From NCBI RefSeq assembly GCF_001654455.1, contig NZ_CP015772.1, forward strand, positions 372,001-436,000: a stretch of DNA of 64,000 bases, written 5' to 3'. Source of the DNA: Niabella ginsenosidivorans. Its GTDB lineage: Bacteria; Bacteroidota; Bacteroidia; Chitinophagales; Chitinophagaceae. Below the pieces are notes generated by a model. That model saw only the letters and a program-made list of their open reading frames with translations. It ran no database searches and was not told the DNA's origin. A program made the position numbers and the translations under genes. Shown piece by piece: positions 18,285 to 27,175 of the stretch; the stretch's first letter is position 1, and the number at the start of each line of letters is the position of its first letter.

Positions 18285-18851
18285 TTATATAAAATAATGA
18301 CGGAATATATAAGTGATTTCATACACGATAAACAGGATGACCAATAAATACTGGAACCGGATATGGTTATACCGGATACCCAGCAAACATAATAGAATAT
18401 GCACGCTGTTGCGGACAGGATATTCCCAGTGCAGTGTATGAAAATAGTCTTTCCCTTTCAGCAGCGTATCAGCAAAGTCCATAATAAAAATAACGATCAG
18501 AAAGGAAAAGAACCATTGCTTTCTTGAAAAGAAATAGTCTTTGTAGCTTTTGTATTCGCTGATGGAATCCGGGAAGATCAACACGCATAATACATAATAC
18601 ATAGCAGTGTATGCGATCAGGAACAGGTATTCCAGGAAGTTCCAGGAGCCAACTACTTTTAAACGGGCTTCCCACCACCAGAAGTGGATGATTAAAAGAA
18701 ATGCATAAAACACCCATAAAAGGTGCAGTGGATAGGGCTTAAGCAGTTTATTATGATCGATCAGCTTGACCGCATTTTTCAATAGCTGGGCTATACTGAA
18801 CCCCAGTATAATGCTGATCATTGTTCTTACATGTGTAAATGTTTCTTCCAT
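18285..18851 (-). CDS. Hypothetical integral membrane protein
   Basis: 188 aa with about five or six predicted TM segments: MISIILGFSIAQLL, LLWVFYAFLLIIHFWW, YLFLIAYTAMYYVLCVLIF, WFFSFLIVIFIMDFA, a weaker one near HILLCLLGI, and LLVILFIVYEITYIF. Charged loops are short. I recognise no enzymatic motif. The 6-bp gap to the MmcQ-like gene suggests one operon, with this gene first. Confidence 0.7.
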   Translation of the reverse strand: MEETFTHVRTMISIILGFSIAQLLKNAVKLIDHNKLLKPYPLHLLWVFYAFLLIIHFWWWEARLKVVGSWNFLEYLFLIAYTAMYYVLCVLIFPDSISEYKSYKDYFFSRKQWFFSFLIVIFIMDFADTLLKGKDYFHTLHWEYPVRNSVHILLCLLGIRYNHIRFQYLLVILFIVYEITYIFRHYFI

Positions 18852-19136
18852 AGCGGCGGTGGTTTAGGACAATCTGTTGCAAAACGAATTTATTCATTTT
18901 AAAATTAAATCCCCAACTTTTTGAAGATGGCGCCGGTGGAAACTATTCTGCCCAATCAGAACACAAATATGATTCTGTATTTTCAGAATAGATACAAGTA
19001 GCACCGTTTGGTCGCTTATTCGTGTTACGATAGCCGGGACGTGGCATTGTAAATGAATCCTTTTAATAACCCAGCCCAGTAAAAATAAATTAATGCATCC
19101 GCCTTAAAGTATTTGCAGTTTTAAAATGTTCCGTTG
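18852..19136. other. Intergenic region with repeat copy
   Basis: About 285 bp without a convincing gene. It holds copy A of a degenerate repeat (19011-19103) and the -33 element of the next promoter. The rest is A/T-rich with no clear hairpin. Confidence 0.5.
19011..19103. repeat. Dispersed degenerate repeat, copy A
   Basis: Aligns with 45457-45538: shared blocks are CGCTTATT, CGATAGCCGGG, CCTTTT, CAGTAAAAA and ATGCATCCGCC in the same order, with indels between. No coding capacity in either copy. Confidence 0.6.
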
Positions 19137-19144
19137 TATATTTG
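19112..19144 (+). promoter_or_regulatory. Promoter with -33 TTTG and -7 TATATTTG
   Basis: TTTG at 19112-19115 and TATATTTG at 19137-19144, 21 bp apart, the cleanest Bacteroidetes promoter in the window. The expected transcription start lies near 19150, next to the GTG start at 19152. Confidence 0.7.
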
Positions 19145-19151
19145 CCTTGTT

Positions 19152-19526
19152 GTGCAGAAGGTATTCTCAACAATATTTTTCATTGTTTTTCTGGCGCAGT
19201 CTTTCAGCCAGGGCTTTTATTATCTGGACTACATTTTCCGAAAAAAAGCATATATCGAAAAATGTATCAATAAAAGCCGGCCCATGCTGCATTGTGACGG
19301 AAAATGCCTGCTCATGAAGAAAATCCAGGAGCAGGAAAAAAACGAGCAAAAGCAGGCGCCGGAACTAAAAATAGCGAAACAGGAAATTGTTTCACTGCAG
19401 CCTTCTTTTACGCTTACATTTTCTCACCCGTTAGCTGCCAATACACGCAGCTATTGTACTGTGCGCGCAGGCACACCCGTTAAACGTTCCTACGCCATTT
19501 TTCATCCCCCTTGCTCCCTGTCATAA
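19152..19526 (+). CDS. Small secreted Cys protein next to TonB receptor
   Basis: 124 aa from GTG 19152: signal peptide QKVFSTIFFIVFLAQSFSQ, then YYLDYIFRKKAYIEKCINK and a Cys cluster, HCDGKCLLMKKIQEQ, followed by a charged helix and a variable C-terminus with two further Cys. A C-x-N...C-x-G-K-C small protein beside TonB receptors is a pattern I associate with Bacteroidetes, but I cannot name a family. Metal or haem handling is inference. The GTG is preferred to a TTG at 19134, which lies inside the promoter. It is 220 bp upstream of the receptor gene on the same strand. Confidence 0.7.
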   Translation: MQKVFSTIFFIVFLAQSFSQGFYYLDYIFRKKAYIEKCINKSRPMLHCDGKCLLMKKIQEQEKNEQKQAPELKIAKQEIVSLQPSFTLTFSHPLAANTRSYCTVRAGTPVKRSYAIFHPPCSLS

Positions 19527-19746
19527 ATCCCTTTTTTTAACGAAGTAAGATACATCAGGCATGCATGTCTGATACTGTGCGTCATTAAACAAACGGAGGT
19601 TCAATGTTAAGGGTGCCTGCACCTGTATCGATTACTCTTATAGTGATGTAAGGAACAGGCATTCCCCTGTTTTATCCTTTATTTTAATAAGATGGCTTAA
19701 CCCCTTCTGGAAGGGCTTAGGGCCACCTGTCAAACTTGTATATTCC

Positions 19747-22032
19747 ATGCTCCGGATTTATATATTGTGCGTTGCCCTGCTTGCAACTGCTGCAGCATAC
19801 GGGCAACAGTTATTGAAAGGAACTGTATTTGATGCTGATACAAAAGAGCCGTTGGCCGATGCTACTATCCATGCCGGTGGGCACAGCTTCCGGTCAGACG
19901 CAAAAGGCGTGTTTTATCTTCCTGCCGGCGGGGCTGAGCTGGACGTAAGCTGTGCCGGTTATGTCAGCCGGCATTTGCCGGCCGGCCAGTTATCCATCGG
20001 ACTGAAAAAAAGAGTAGATGACATGGAAGAGGTGATCGTAAGCGGCAACCGTACTGCCCAAAAACGCAGGGAAGCCCCGGTAGCCATTACCAGCATCAGC
20101 AAACAGGTAATGGATGATACCAGGCCCCAGCGTATGGACCAGCTGCTGAATAAGGTAAGCGGTGTGTTTATGGTGAGCCTGGGAAATGAGCAGCATGAGA
20201 TGAGCATCCGCCAGCCTATGACCACCAAGAGCCTTTTTCTTTATATGGAAGATGGTGTGCCCATCCGCACCACGGGTGTGTATAATCATAATGCCCTCCT
20301 GGAAATGAACCTGACAGCAGCCCGGTCTGTGGAAGTGATCCGGGGACCTTCTTCTGCGCTATATGGCGCAGAAGCAATAGGGGGAGCTGTGAATGTGATT
20401 ACGCAGGCAGCGCCCGCTTTTACCAATGGCACAATCAGCCTTCAGATAAATAATGCCGGCTATAAGCGGGCAGATCTGCAGGCAGGTACTTCAGTAGGAA
20501 AATGGGGGTTTCTCCTGAGCGGTTATTATGCAGATAAAACCAACGGACCTGTGGAGTTCAGCGATTTTCATAAAACAGCATTGACGCTGCGCAGCGACTA
20601 CCGGCCCAATGAGCAGACCAGCTGGACGAATACCATTTCGCTGGTTGATTATTACAGTGATATGACGGGTGCTTTGGACAGCATCCGGTTTGCGCGTAAA
20701 GATTATAGTTCCTTACAAACCTTTACCTACCGGAAGGTGACTGCGCTCAGGTATAAATCGATGCTTACACAGAACTGGAATGCCAATAGCAGCACCAATG
20801 TTTCGCTGCTTTACCGGAACAATGCAACCGGCCAGAATCCTTCTTATGCAATATCCAGCACTTCCGATCCCCAAAAATTCAAAGGGCAGATCAATGATAA
20901 TTCGTTCCGCACGTATGCCCTCTTTGCCACGCACAGCCAAAAATTCAAATGGCTGCAAAGCCGTATAGTGGCGGGCGGCAGTATTGATTTCAGCCCGCAG
21001 GGATACTATGCAAAATTTATCTCGGTCAATAAAGACCCCGTTACAGGAAAGTATGCCAGCTATACGGCACCGGCAACGGATTCTTTTTTGAGCAACTATC
21101 ACACCGGTATACTGAACATGGCCGGCTACCTGGATTATGAATTGAATCCCTTCGACAGGTTGAAACTGGTGCTGGCGCTGCGTTATGATGCATTTAAATA
21201 TTATTTTATTAATGACCTTCCTGCTTCCACCAGCGTAAGCACCGCTTCTACTGTCAATTCTTTTGCACGGGTAACGCCCAAGCTCGGCTTTACCTATAAT
21301 TTTAAAGGAGTGGGGTTCTATGCCAATTACAGCCAGGGCTATGTGCCTCCGCAGCTTACGGATCTGTACAGCAGCGTAAAAGAAGCGCCTTACCTGCTAC
21401 CGCAGACATTTTTTAATTATGAAGCGGGCGGATGGGCTTCGCTGTTGCGCAGCAAGCTGTATCTGGACTGGAGCCTGTACCGGCTGGACGGAGCTAATGA
21501 GATCATATCTGTACGGCAAACGGACAATTCCTATATCAATGAAAATGCCGGGTCAACACGCCATACAGGTATTGAATACGGCATTACCTACAGGCCCTGC
21601 GCCGACCTGTCCATCCGCTTTAGCGGTACCAATGCAAAGCACACATTTATAAAAAATCTTGTAAGGGGAGTTGATTACAGCGGAAAAGAAATGAGCGGGG
21701 CACCGCGTTTTACCGGTAACGCAGAAGTGAGCTATAAGCCGGCTTTTGTAAAAGGTCTGCGGGCAAGCATTGAATGGCAGCACCAGGGACGTTATTTTAT
21801 GGACGACCTGGATAAGGAACGCTATGAAGGCTTTGATGTGATCAATTGCAGGGCCGGCTATCAACTGAAAAATTTTGAGGTTTGGGTAAACGTTTTGAAT
21901 GCCACCAACCGGTATTATGCTGTTTATGCCTCAAAGAACGCTACCTCCGGTGGTAATGCCGCTTACAGTTATAACCTGGGCGACCCAAGAGAAATTACGC
22001 TGGGTGTTGCGTATCATTTCGGGCATCAGTAA
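19747..22032 (+). CDS. TonB-dependent receptor
   Basis: Outer-membrane 22-strand barrel for TonB-driven uptake. Signal peptide 1-19 (YILCVALLATAAAYGQ); carboxypeptidase-regulatory domain about 22-90 (KGTVFDADTKEPLADATI); plug about 110-220 (AITSISKQVMDDTRPQRMDQLL, VEVIRGPSSALYGAEAIGG); barrel to the end with the C-terminal aromatic YHFGHQ. 761 aa, the size of siderophore, haem or metal receptors rather than SusC (about 1000 aa), and no SusD follows. Located between a small Cys protein and a PepSY membrane protein, which points to iron, haem or copper uptake (inference). Confidence 0.93.
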   Translation: MLRIYILCVALLATAAAYGQQLLKGTVFDADTKEPLADATIHAGGHSFRSDAKGVFYLPAGGAELDVSCAGYVSRHLPAGQLSIGLKKRVDDMEEVIVSGNRTAQKRREAPVAITSISKQVMDDTRPQRMDQLLNKVSGVFMVSLGNEQHEMSIRQPMTTKSLFLYMEDGVPIRTTGVYNHNALLEMNLTAARSVEVIRGPSSALYGAEAIGGAVNVITQAAPAFTNGTISLQINNAGYKRADLQAGTSVGKWGFLLSGYYADKTNGPVEFSDFHKTALTLRSDYRPNEQTSWTNTISLVDYYSDMTGALDSIRFARKDYSSLQTFTYRKVTALRYKSMLTQNWNANSSTNVSLLYRNNATGQNPSYAISSTSDPQKFKGQINDNSFRTYALFATHSQKFKWLQSRIVAGGSIDFSPQGYYAKFISVNKDPVTGKYASYTAPATDSFLSNYHTGILNMAGYLDYELNPFDRLKLVLALRYDAFKYYFINDLPASTSVSTASTVNSFARVTPKLGFTYNFKGVGFYANYSQGYVPPQLTDLYSSVKEAPYLLPQTFFNYEAGGWASLLRSKLYLDWSLYRLDGANEIISVRQTDNSYINENAGSTRHTGIEYGITYRPCADLSIRFSGTNAKHTFIKNLVRGVDYSGKEMSGAPRFTGNAEVSYKPAFVKGLRASIEWQHQGRYFMDDLDKERYEGFDVINCRAGYQLKNFEVWVNVLNATNRYYAVYASKNATSGGNAAYSYNLGDPREITLGVAYHFGHQ

Positions 22033-22071
22033 CGGCTGCTGCTTTTATTCAATCAAATTTAAAAATCAGCA

Positions 22072-23667
22072 ATGCGAAAGAAAATATATAAATGGCACAG
22101 AACCCTTTCTTTGATTATTTCCATACCGGTGATCCTTTGGGCCTGCAGTGGTTTTATGCATCCGCTCATGACCAATATTCGGCCCCGGATAGCTACCCAA
22201 ATGTATGAAGCGCCGCACATCGATAGCGGACAACTGCAAATGGCACTTAACCGGGCATTGGCAATGAACGGGATCCGTTCTTTTAATAATATTCATATTG
22301 TGCAGATGGGGGGACAGCAGTTTTACCAGGTGCTTATCGACTCAGCGCACCAGGATATCCGCTATATCAGCACGGTCTCGGGGCGGTTGCTTGCGGACGG
22401 GGATCGGTTATATGCGCAGTTCCTGGCACGACGGTTCCTTAGCGGGAACGGGCAAAATAAAACTTTGCCTGAAACAGAGGCCGCATCGGATCAGGATTGT
22501 TGTATAAGAGCCGCTTTGAATATCAGGAACAGCCCCGGGGCAAAGATCATAGCCGTAGAAAAGATAACCGGCTTTAAAGGGGCATATAAATACATTAACC
22601 GGTTGCTGCCGGTATATAAAGTGTCCTTTGACCGGGGTGATGGCATCCGCATTTATGTGGAAACTGCCGGGAGCCGGTTTGCTTATGCTGTAGATGACCG
22701 GAGGGCGGCCTTTGACCGGTTCTTTGGATGGTTCCATACCTGGGAATGGATGGACGCGCTGGGCACGGTAAAATACTTTATTATGGTGCTTATTACGGGG
22801 ATCGCATTGCTGACAACGCTGATGGGGCTGTATATTTTTTGCATCACCAAAACAAAAAAGCCGGGTAATCCGCTGTTAAAGGCGAGGCGCAACCACCGGT
22901 ACACATCGCTGGTCGCCTCTTTGTTTACACTGATGTTTGCCTTTAGCGGCGGCTTTCATGCCCTGGAAAATGGTTTGTCAAAGAAACAATTGCCGTCAGC
23001 CTTTTCCCCGCAGTTTGCTGCATCAGCCATCGACCTCAACGTTGCCCGGCTGGATTCGCTGACAGGCCATAGTGGTATCGGGGAATTATCCCTTTGCACA
23101 ATCAATAACCACAACTACTGGCAGGTGCAGCTCTGTAAAAAACAACAGGATATGGAGCAGCAGGCAGATCTGATGAAAAGCATGGAAGTTCACCCGGCGC
23201 CCCTGCTGTATGTGGATGCGGAAAACGGGCAGTTGTTACAGGACGGCGACCGCTTATATGCACAATACCTGGCGCAGGCCTTTCATACAGAACGCACAGG
23301 CGTCATCCGTTCTGCTACCCTGGTCACAAAGTTTACGGATGAATATAATTTTATTAATAAACGCCTGCCGGTATGGAAGGTCAGCTACAATACAAAGGAT
23401 CATAAACGTTTTTACATTGAAACGAAAACGGGAGTGCTTGCGGCCTGTATACGGGATAAGGATCTTGTAGAAGGCTATAGTTTTGCGTTATTGCATAAGC
23501 ATCATTTTATGGATTGGGGCGGTAAAACCACCCGCGATATCAGTACGATGTTTGGTGCGGGAATGCAGATCGCAATGGTGGTCATCGGCATGGTGCTATA
23601 CTGGCGGGCCCGGAAAAAAAAGCGCGTTCATCCAAAAAGTTTTCCTGCCGGTCATGATCAGAAATAG
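22072..23667 (+). CDS. PepSY-associated TM protein with internal duplication
   Basis: 531 aa inner-membrane protein of the PepSY_TM group, commonly next to TonB receptors and thought to reduce or process imported iron or copper complexes. TM segments at about 11-30, 233-258, 280-300 and 494-512. The two halves repeat each other: VSGRLLADGDRLYAQFLA (102-119) resembles ENGQLLQDGDRLYAQYLA (384-401), and YINRLLPVYKVSF (174-186) resembles FINKRLPVWKVSY (427-439). His residues at the membrane (HKHHF, 475-479) could bind haem. It starts 39 bp after the receptor and is probably in its operon. Confidence 0.85.
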   Translation: MRKKIYKWHRTLSLIISIPVILWACSGFMHPLMTNIRPRIATQMYEAPHIDSGQLQMALNRALAMNGIRSFNNIHIVQMGGQQFYQVLIDSAHQDIRYISTVSGRLLADGDRLYAQFLARRFLSGNGQNKTLPETEAASDQDCCIRAALNIRNSPGAKIIAVEKITGFKGAYKYINRLLPVYKVSFDRGDGIRIYVETAGSRFAYAVDDRRAAFDRFFGWFHTWEWMDALGTVKYFIMVLITGIALLTTLMGLYIFCITKTKKPGNPLLKARRNHRYTSLVASLFTLMFAFSGGFHALENGLSKKQLPSAFSPQFAASAIDLNVARLDSLTGHSGIGELSLCTINNHNYWQVQLCKKQQDMEQQADLMKSMEVHPAPLLYVDAENGQLLQDGDRLYAQYLAQAFHTERTGVIRSATLVTKFTDEYNFINKRLPVWKVSYNTKDHKRFYIETKTGVLAACIRDKDLVEGYSFALLHKHHFMDWGGKTTRDISTMFGAGMQIAMVVIGMVLYWRARKKKRVHPKSFPAGHDQK

Positions 23668-23861
23668 ACGGATTTATGCATTTGAAACCTGGTGTTATGT
23701 ATAATGTGTAGGGCAATATTGCCTGCAGATTCGCTGAACAGCGCAGAATGATTTGATCATCCGCGTAATTCAGCCCAACACTTGGCATCTTACAAATACA
23801 TGTATTTAGCCAAAAAAAAATAATATAAGGAAGAGATATTCATAGAATGTTTGTACATTCG

Positions 23862-24046
23862 CAACAATGTTGCAAATTTAAAATTCTGTTACGGGAAACC
23901 GCAACAGTTTGAACATGAAGCATTATAAAGATCGTTTCCAGGGTCAGTTACAGATCCCTGCTGCGTTTTGCTGGTGTTGAGTACTACAACGTATGCAGTC
24001 CGGGGCAACAGCATGTATGAAAATACATGTGCGTTGCCCCTTTTTT
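23862..24046 (+). ncRNA. Candidate short RNA or leader with 21-codon peptide and terminator
   Basis: A -7-like box TACATTCG (23854-23861) is followed by a 21-codon frame, 23915-23980, beginning MKHYKDRF and ending AAFCWC, and 21 nt later by a strong terminator (24002-24046). Peptide stop and hairpin spacing resembles a transcription attenuator; the Cys-Trp-Cys end suggests amino-acid sensing. No gene follows for 780 bp, so a stand-alone small RNA is equally possible. No known family recognised. Confidence 0.4.
24002..24046 (+). terminator. Strong intrinsic terminator
   Basis: GGGGCAAC (24002-24009) pairs with GTTGCCCC (24033-24040) and CATGTAT (24012-24018) with ATACATG (24023-24029) around a GAAA tetraloop, followed by six T. 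Confidence 0.88.
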
Positions 24047-24782
24047 ATCTGTTTACAGATAGTATTTATTACTCAATATTTTTCTTAAGGTCTGCGAATA
24101 GGTAAATGCCTGAAGAGAGTTAAGATTAATTTACCAGGAGAGCGAAAAAGCGAAATAGCGGCTATTTTATTAGGAATGGGTCGCTTGCTGCCCGGCTCAA
24201 ATTTAAGCACCTGGATACCAAAAACCCGGATGCTTTCCAGATCCTGGCGCGGGCGGAGTCATTAATAAATCCCTGTTTTTAATCATATATTGATACATTA
24301 AATAACAGCGCATTGCAGAGCAACAGAATCCCATGTATGACGGAACAGGATCATCGCCTGGATTTTATTGCAACAAAAACGCCGATGCTATACAAAAACA
24401 AAAAAGATGCGATACTGATAATTACAGGTGTCATAATAATAAATGTTAGTTCATTTGTTTAATGGAAGCCAAATTCCAGGCCAAAAATCAATAGAACATT
24501 CAAAAAAAATACCCACAGACCGCTTTTTATGATTGTGAGGGAGTTATACTTTTTAAACTGATGTAATAAGATGCAAAGCCGGATTGCATGTATCATTCCG
24601 GCCGGAACCGGGGCGGTTTCTTTGTTTCCCGGCACTCCTCTTCTGTTACCGGCCGGCAGCGGCTGTACCGGGAGAGTGGTATAAGTATATACAGATCCGA
24701 CAGATTGAGAAGGTCAGCGGGGCGAGCCGGAAGATACATCCTGGTAAAAGTGTTTCAGTTAATCCTGCTGATGGATCAATTG

Positions 24783-24811
24783 GTTAAGATATTAACTATT
24801 TATATCTTAAC
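24783..24811. promoter_or_regulatory. Candidate MarR operator
   Basis: Perfect 10-bp inverted repeat GTTAAGATAT (24783-24792) / ATATCTTAAC (24802-24811), ending 19 bp before the marR ATG and overlapping a -7-like TAACTTTA (24808-24815). Position fits autorepression. Confidence 0.6.
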
Positions 24812-24830
24812 TTTAAGGAAAAAATAGTTT

Positions 24831-25280
24831 ATGACAGACACGGACCCGACAGAAGCGACCAGAAGATTTGTACATGCCCTGCTTGAGCTGCGCGACTATC
24901 TGCGCCAGTTTATGCAAAAAAAGTTCCGGGCGCATAATATTGATCTTACCTATGAAATGCACCAGATAATGGCCAGCCTGTGGAAAAAAGACGGCGTTAA
25001 TCAGCAGGATCTGGCAAATCTTACCTTAAAGGATAAAGCCAGCATGACCTACCTTATTGATAATCTGACAAAGAGGGAACTGGTTTTTCGGAAAGAGGAC
25101 CCCCGGGACCGCAGAAATAAACTGGTGTACCTTACCCCCAAAGGCAAACGGCTTGGGCACAAGGTAGAGCCGTGGGTAAATGAGCTCTTTGAAATTGTGG
25201 CAACGGGATTTAAGCCGGCTGATATGGAGCATTATACCCGTATTGTAGAAGAAATGCGGGATAACATACGCCGGGAATAA
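24831..25280 (+). CDS. MarR family transcriptional regulator
   Basis: Winged-helix dimeric repressor that usually releases DNA on binding small aromatic ligands. The 149 residues show the MarR core: MHQIMASLWKKDGVNQQDLANLTLKDKASMTYLIDNL (HTH) and the wing KEDPRDRRNKLVYLTPKGK with the conserved D-x-R-D-R-R. It sits 70 bp upstream of a DHA2 exporter gene, and a perfect palindrome overlaps its own promoter, so it probably represses both itself and the pump. Confidence 0.92.
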   Translation: MTDTDPTEATRRFVHALLELRDYLRQFMQKKFRAHNIDLTYEMHQIMASLWKKDGVNQQDLANLTLKDKASMTYLIDNLTKRELVFRKEDPRDRRNKLVYLTPKGKRLGHKVEPWVNELFEIVATGFKPADMEHYTRIVEEMRDNIRRE

Positions 25281-25349
25281 TTTTTTATAGATAAATAGTT
25301 AAATGCTTGACTGTATATAACATTACTAATAAATAAAAAATAACCACAA

Positions 25350-26948
25350 ATGGCTAATCCAATACATACTGATCCCAATTCGCTGGTAGAATATGGCGCC
25401 CGCAGGGTTATTGTTACCATCACGGCAGTAATTTGTGCCTTGCTGCAGCTGATCGATACAACTATTGTAAATGTAGCTTTACCAACAATGCAGGGAAACC
25501 TCGGTGCCTCTTTAACGGAAATTACCTGGGTAATTACGGCGTATGCTATTGCAAATGTTATCCTGATGCCGATGACCAGCTGGCTGAGCCATCAGTTCGG
25601 AAGAAGAAATTACTTTGCTGTTTCCATCATGCTTTTCACGATCGCATCGTGGCTTTGTGCCAATGCAGGCAGTATTGAAGAGATGATCATCTTCCGCTTT
25701 ATACAGGGCATTGGCGGCGGTGCCCTGCTGGTAACGTCACAAACAATTATTACGGAAAGCTACCCGCCTGAAAAACGCCCTATGGCGCAGGTTATTTATG
25801 TATTGGGGGTGATCATCGGCCCCACTATAGGCCCGGCTTTAGGAGGCTATATCGTTGACAATTTTCACTGGTCCTATATCTTTTATATCAATATACCCAT
25901 TGGAATAATTGCCACCCTGCTTACGCTCCAGTTTGTCAAAAGCCCGCACTATAGCCAGAAAAGCAGGCTGAGGGACATTGACTGGCTCGGTATTTTTTTG
26001 TTGATCGTATCAGTAGGCTCGTTGCAGTTTATCCTGGAGAAAGGGCAGGAAGCCGATTGGTTCGAAAGCTCGCTGATCACCTCCCTTTCTGTTATTTGTG
26101 TTTTTGGCTTTTATTTCTTTATCTGGAGAGAGCTGACCTGTAAAAAACCGATCGTTAACCTGCGGGTGCTCAATAACCGGAATTTGTCAGTAGGATGTGT
26201 CTTTGCTTTTGTGCTGGGTTTTGGATTATTCGGATCTACTTTTATCATCCCGCTTTATACGCAATCCATTATGCGATGGACCGCTTTGCAGGCCGGGATG
26301 CTCATGATGCCCAGCACAATATTCACGGCCATTATGATGCCGTTCGTGGGGCAGCTGATGCAACGGGGCGTATCTACCCGGTTGCTGGTGAGTATTGGAA
26401 TGCTGATCTTCTTTATTTATAGTTTAATGGCGTATAAAATATTAACGCCGGATACAGGGAGCAGCAGCTTTTTCTGGATCCTCGTAATCAGGGGCGTTGG
26501 GCTGGGATTTCTTTCTGTACCTATTACCACAATGGCACTGTCTACGTTGAGCGGTTCGCAGATCGGAGAGGGCGCCGCGCTTTCAGGAATGATGCGGCAG
26601 TTGGGCGGGTCCTTTGGAGTGGCCATTATTTCAACTTATCTCACCCGGGATATACAAGCACATCGCAATGATCTGATCAGTCATCTGAGCACCGATAATA
26701 GTATGCTGCAGCAGCGTGTACAAATGCTGACACGCAGTTTTCAGGGCAAAGGCATGGCACCCAATCTTGCCTATAATACTACCCTGAAATTGCTGGATGG
26801 AATGGTAAATACCCAATCCACAATACTGTCATATATGGATATATTCCTTATTGTAGGGATCATGTTCCTGGTGTGCATTCCATTTGTTATTATCTTTATA
26901 AGGGAATCCGGAACCCTGCAGGATACGGCGCACCTGGTAGGGGAATAG
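25350..26948 (+). CDS. DHA2 family MFS exporter (EmrB/QacA type)
   Basis: Drug:H+ antiporter with about 14 TM helices. Motif A-like segment SWLSHQFGRRNYF follows TM2; LDWxxIDTTIVNVALP-type N-terminal motif is present as LQLIDTTIVNVALPTMQGNL; motif C-type GVIIGPTIGPALGGYIVD lies in TM5. 532 aa, full length. Most Bacteroidetes EmrB pumps come with an EmrA adaptor and an outer-membrane channel; neither is adjacent here, so it may work alone or borrow partners. Expected to be controlled by the upstream MarR protein. Confidence 0.92.
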   Translation: MANPIHTDPNSLVEYGARRVIVTITAVICALLQLIDTTIVNVALPTMQGNLGASLTEITWVITAYAIANVILMPMTSWLSHQFGRRNYFAVSIMLFTIASWLCANAGSIEEMIIFRFIQGIGGGALLVTSQTIITESYPPEKRPMAQVIYVLGVIIGPTIGPALGGYIVDNFHWSYIFYINIPIGIIATLLTLQFVKSPHYSQKSRLRDIDWLGIFLLIVSVGSLQFILEKGQEADWFESSLITSLSVICVFGFYFFIWRELTCKKPIVNLRVLNNRNLSVGCVFAFVLGFGLFGSTFIIPLYTQSIMRWTALQAGMLMMPSTIFTAIMMPFVGQLMQRGVSTRLLVSIGMLIFFIYSLMAYKILTPDTGSSSFFWILVIRGVGLGFLSVPITTMALSTLSGSQIGEGAALSGMMRQLGGSFGVAIISTYLTRDIQAHRNDLISHLSTDNSMLQQRVQMLTRSFQGKGMAPNLAYNTTLKLLDGMVNTQSTILSYMDIFLIVGIMFLVCIPFVIIFIRESGTLQDTAHLVGE

Positions 26949-27175
26949 GAACTGTATAGAGGGATCATGAACTATGGGTTTTGATCAATGTCCTGATCCG
27001 CACACCAGTCCCTGTTCAGCATGTTTTTGTTGTTTTTATAAACGGTAACAACTGAAAGCGGGAATGTGAGCAAAGCTGTTTTTCCTATTCTGATCCTGCT
27101 GTGATTATAAAATTTTTAGGATGTCACGCTTGTCTCTTCCGGGAGTATGTGTTATCGTGCATCAACCAACTGCCC

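Larger units (their letters stand above)
23668..24782. other. 1.1-kb region without a protein gene of normal size
   Basis: Contains the candidate peptide/terminator element at 23862-24046 and little else that I can support. From 24047 to 24782 no frame gives a convincing protein; codon patterns are irregular. It could be the remains of a gene. Confidence 0.5.

Noticed and set aside
19527-19746. Possible riboswitch upstream of the TonB receptor
   Set aside because: No consensus of cobalamin, TPP, FMN or SAM riboswitches could be found in this 220-bp gap.
24140-24282. Possible decayed frame ending ARAESLINPCF
   Set aside because: Short, Arg/Lys-rich at the start, no start codon and no recognisable family.
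24333-24461. Two overlapping short frames of about 40 codons
   Set aside because: Neither has promoter, conservation I know of, or convincing composition.
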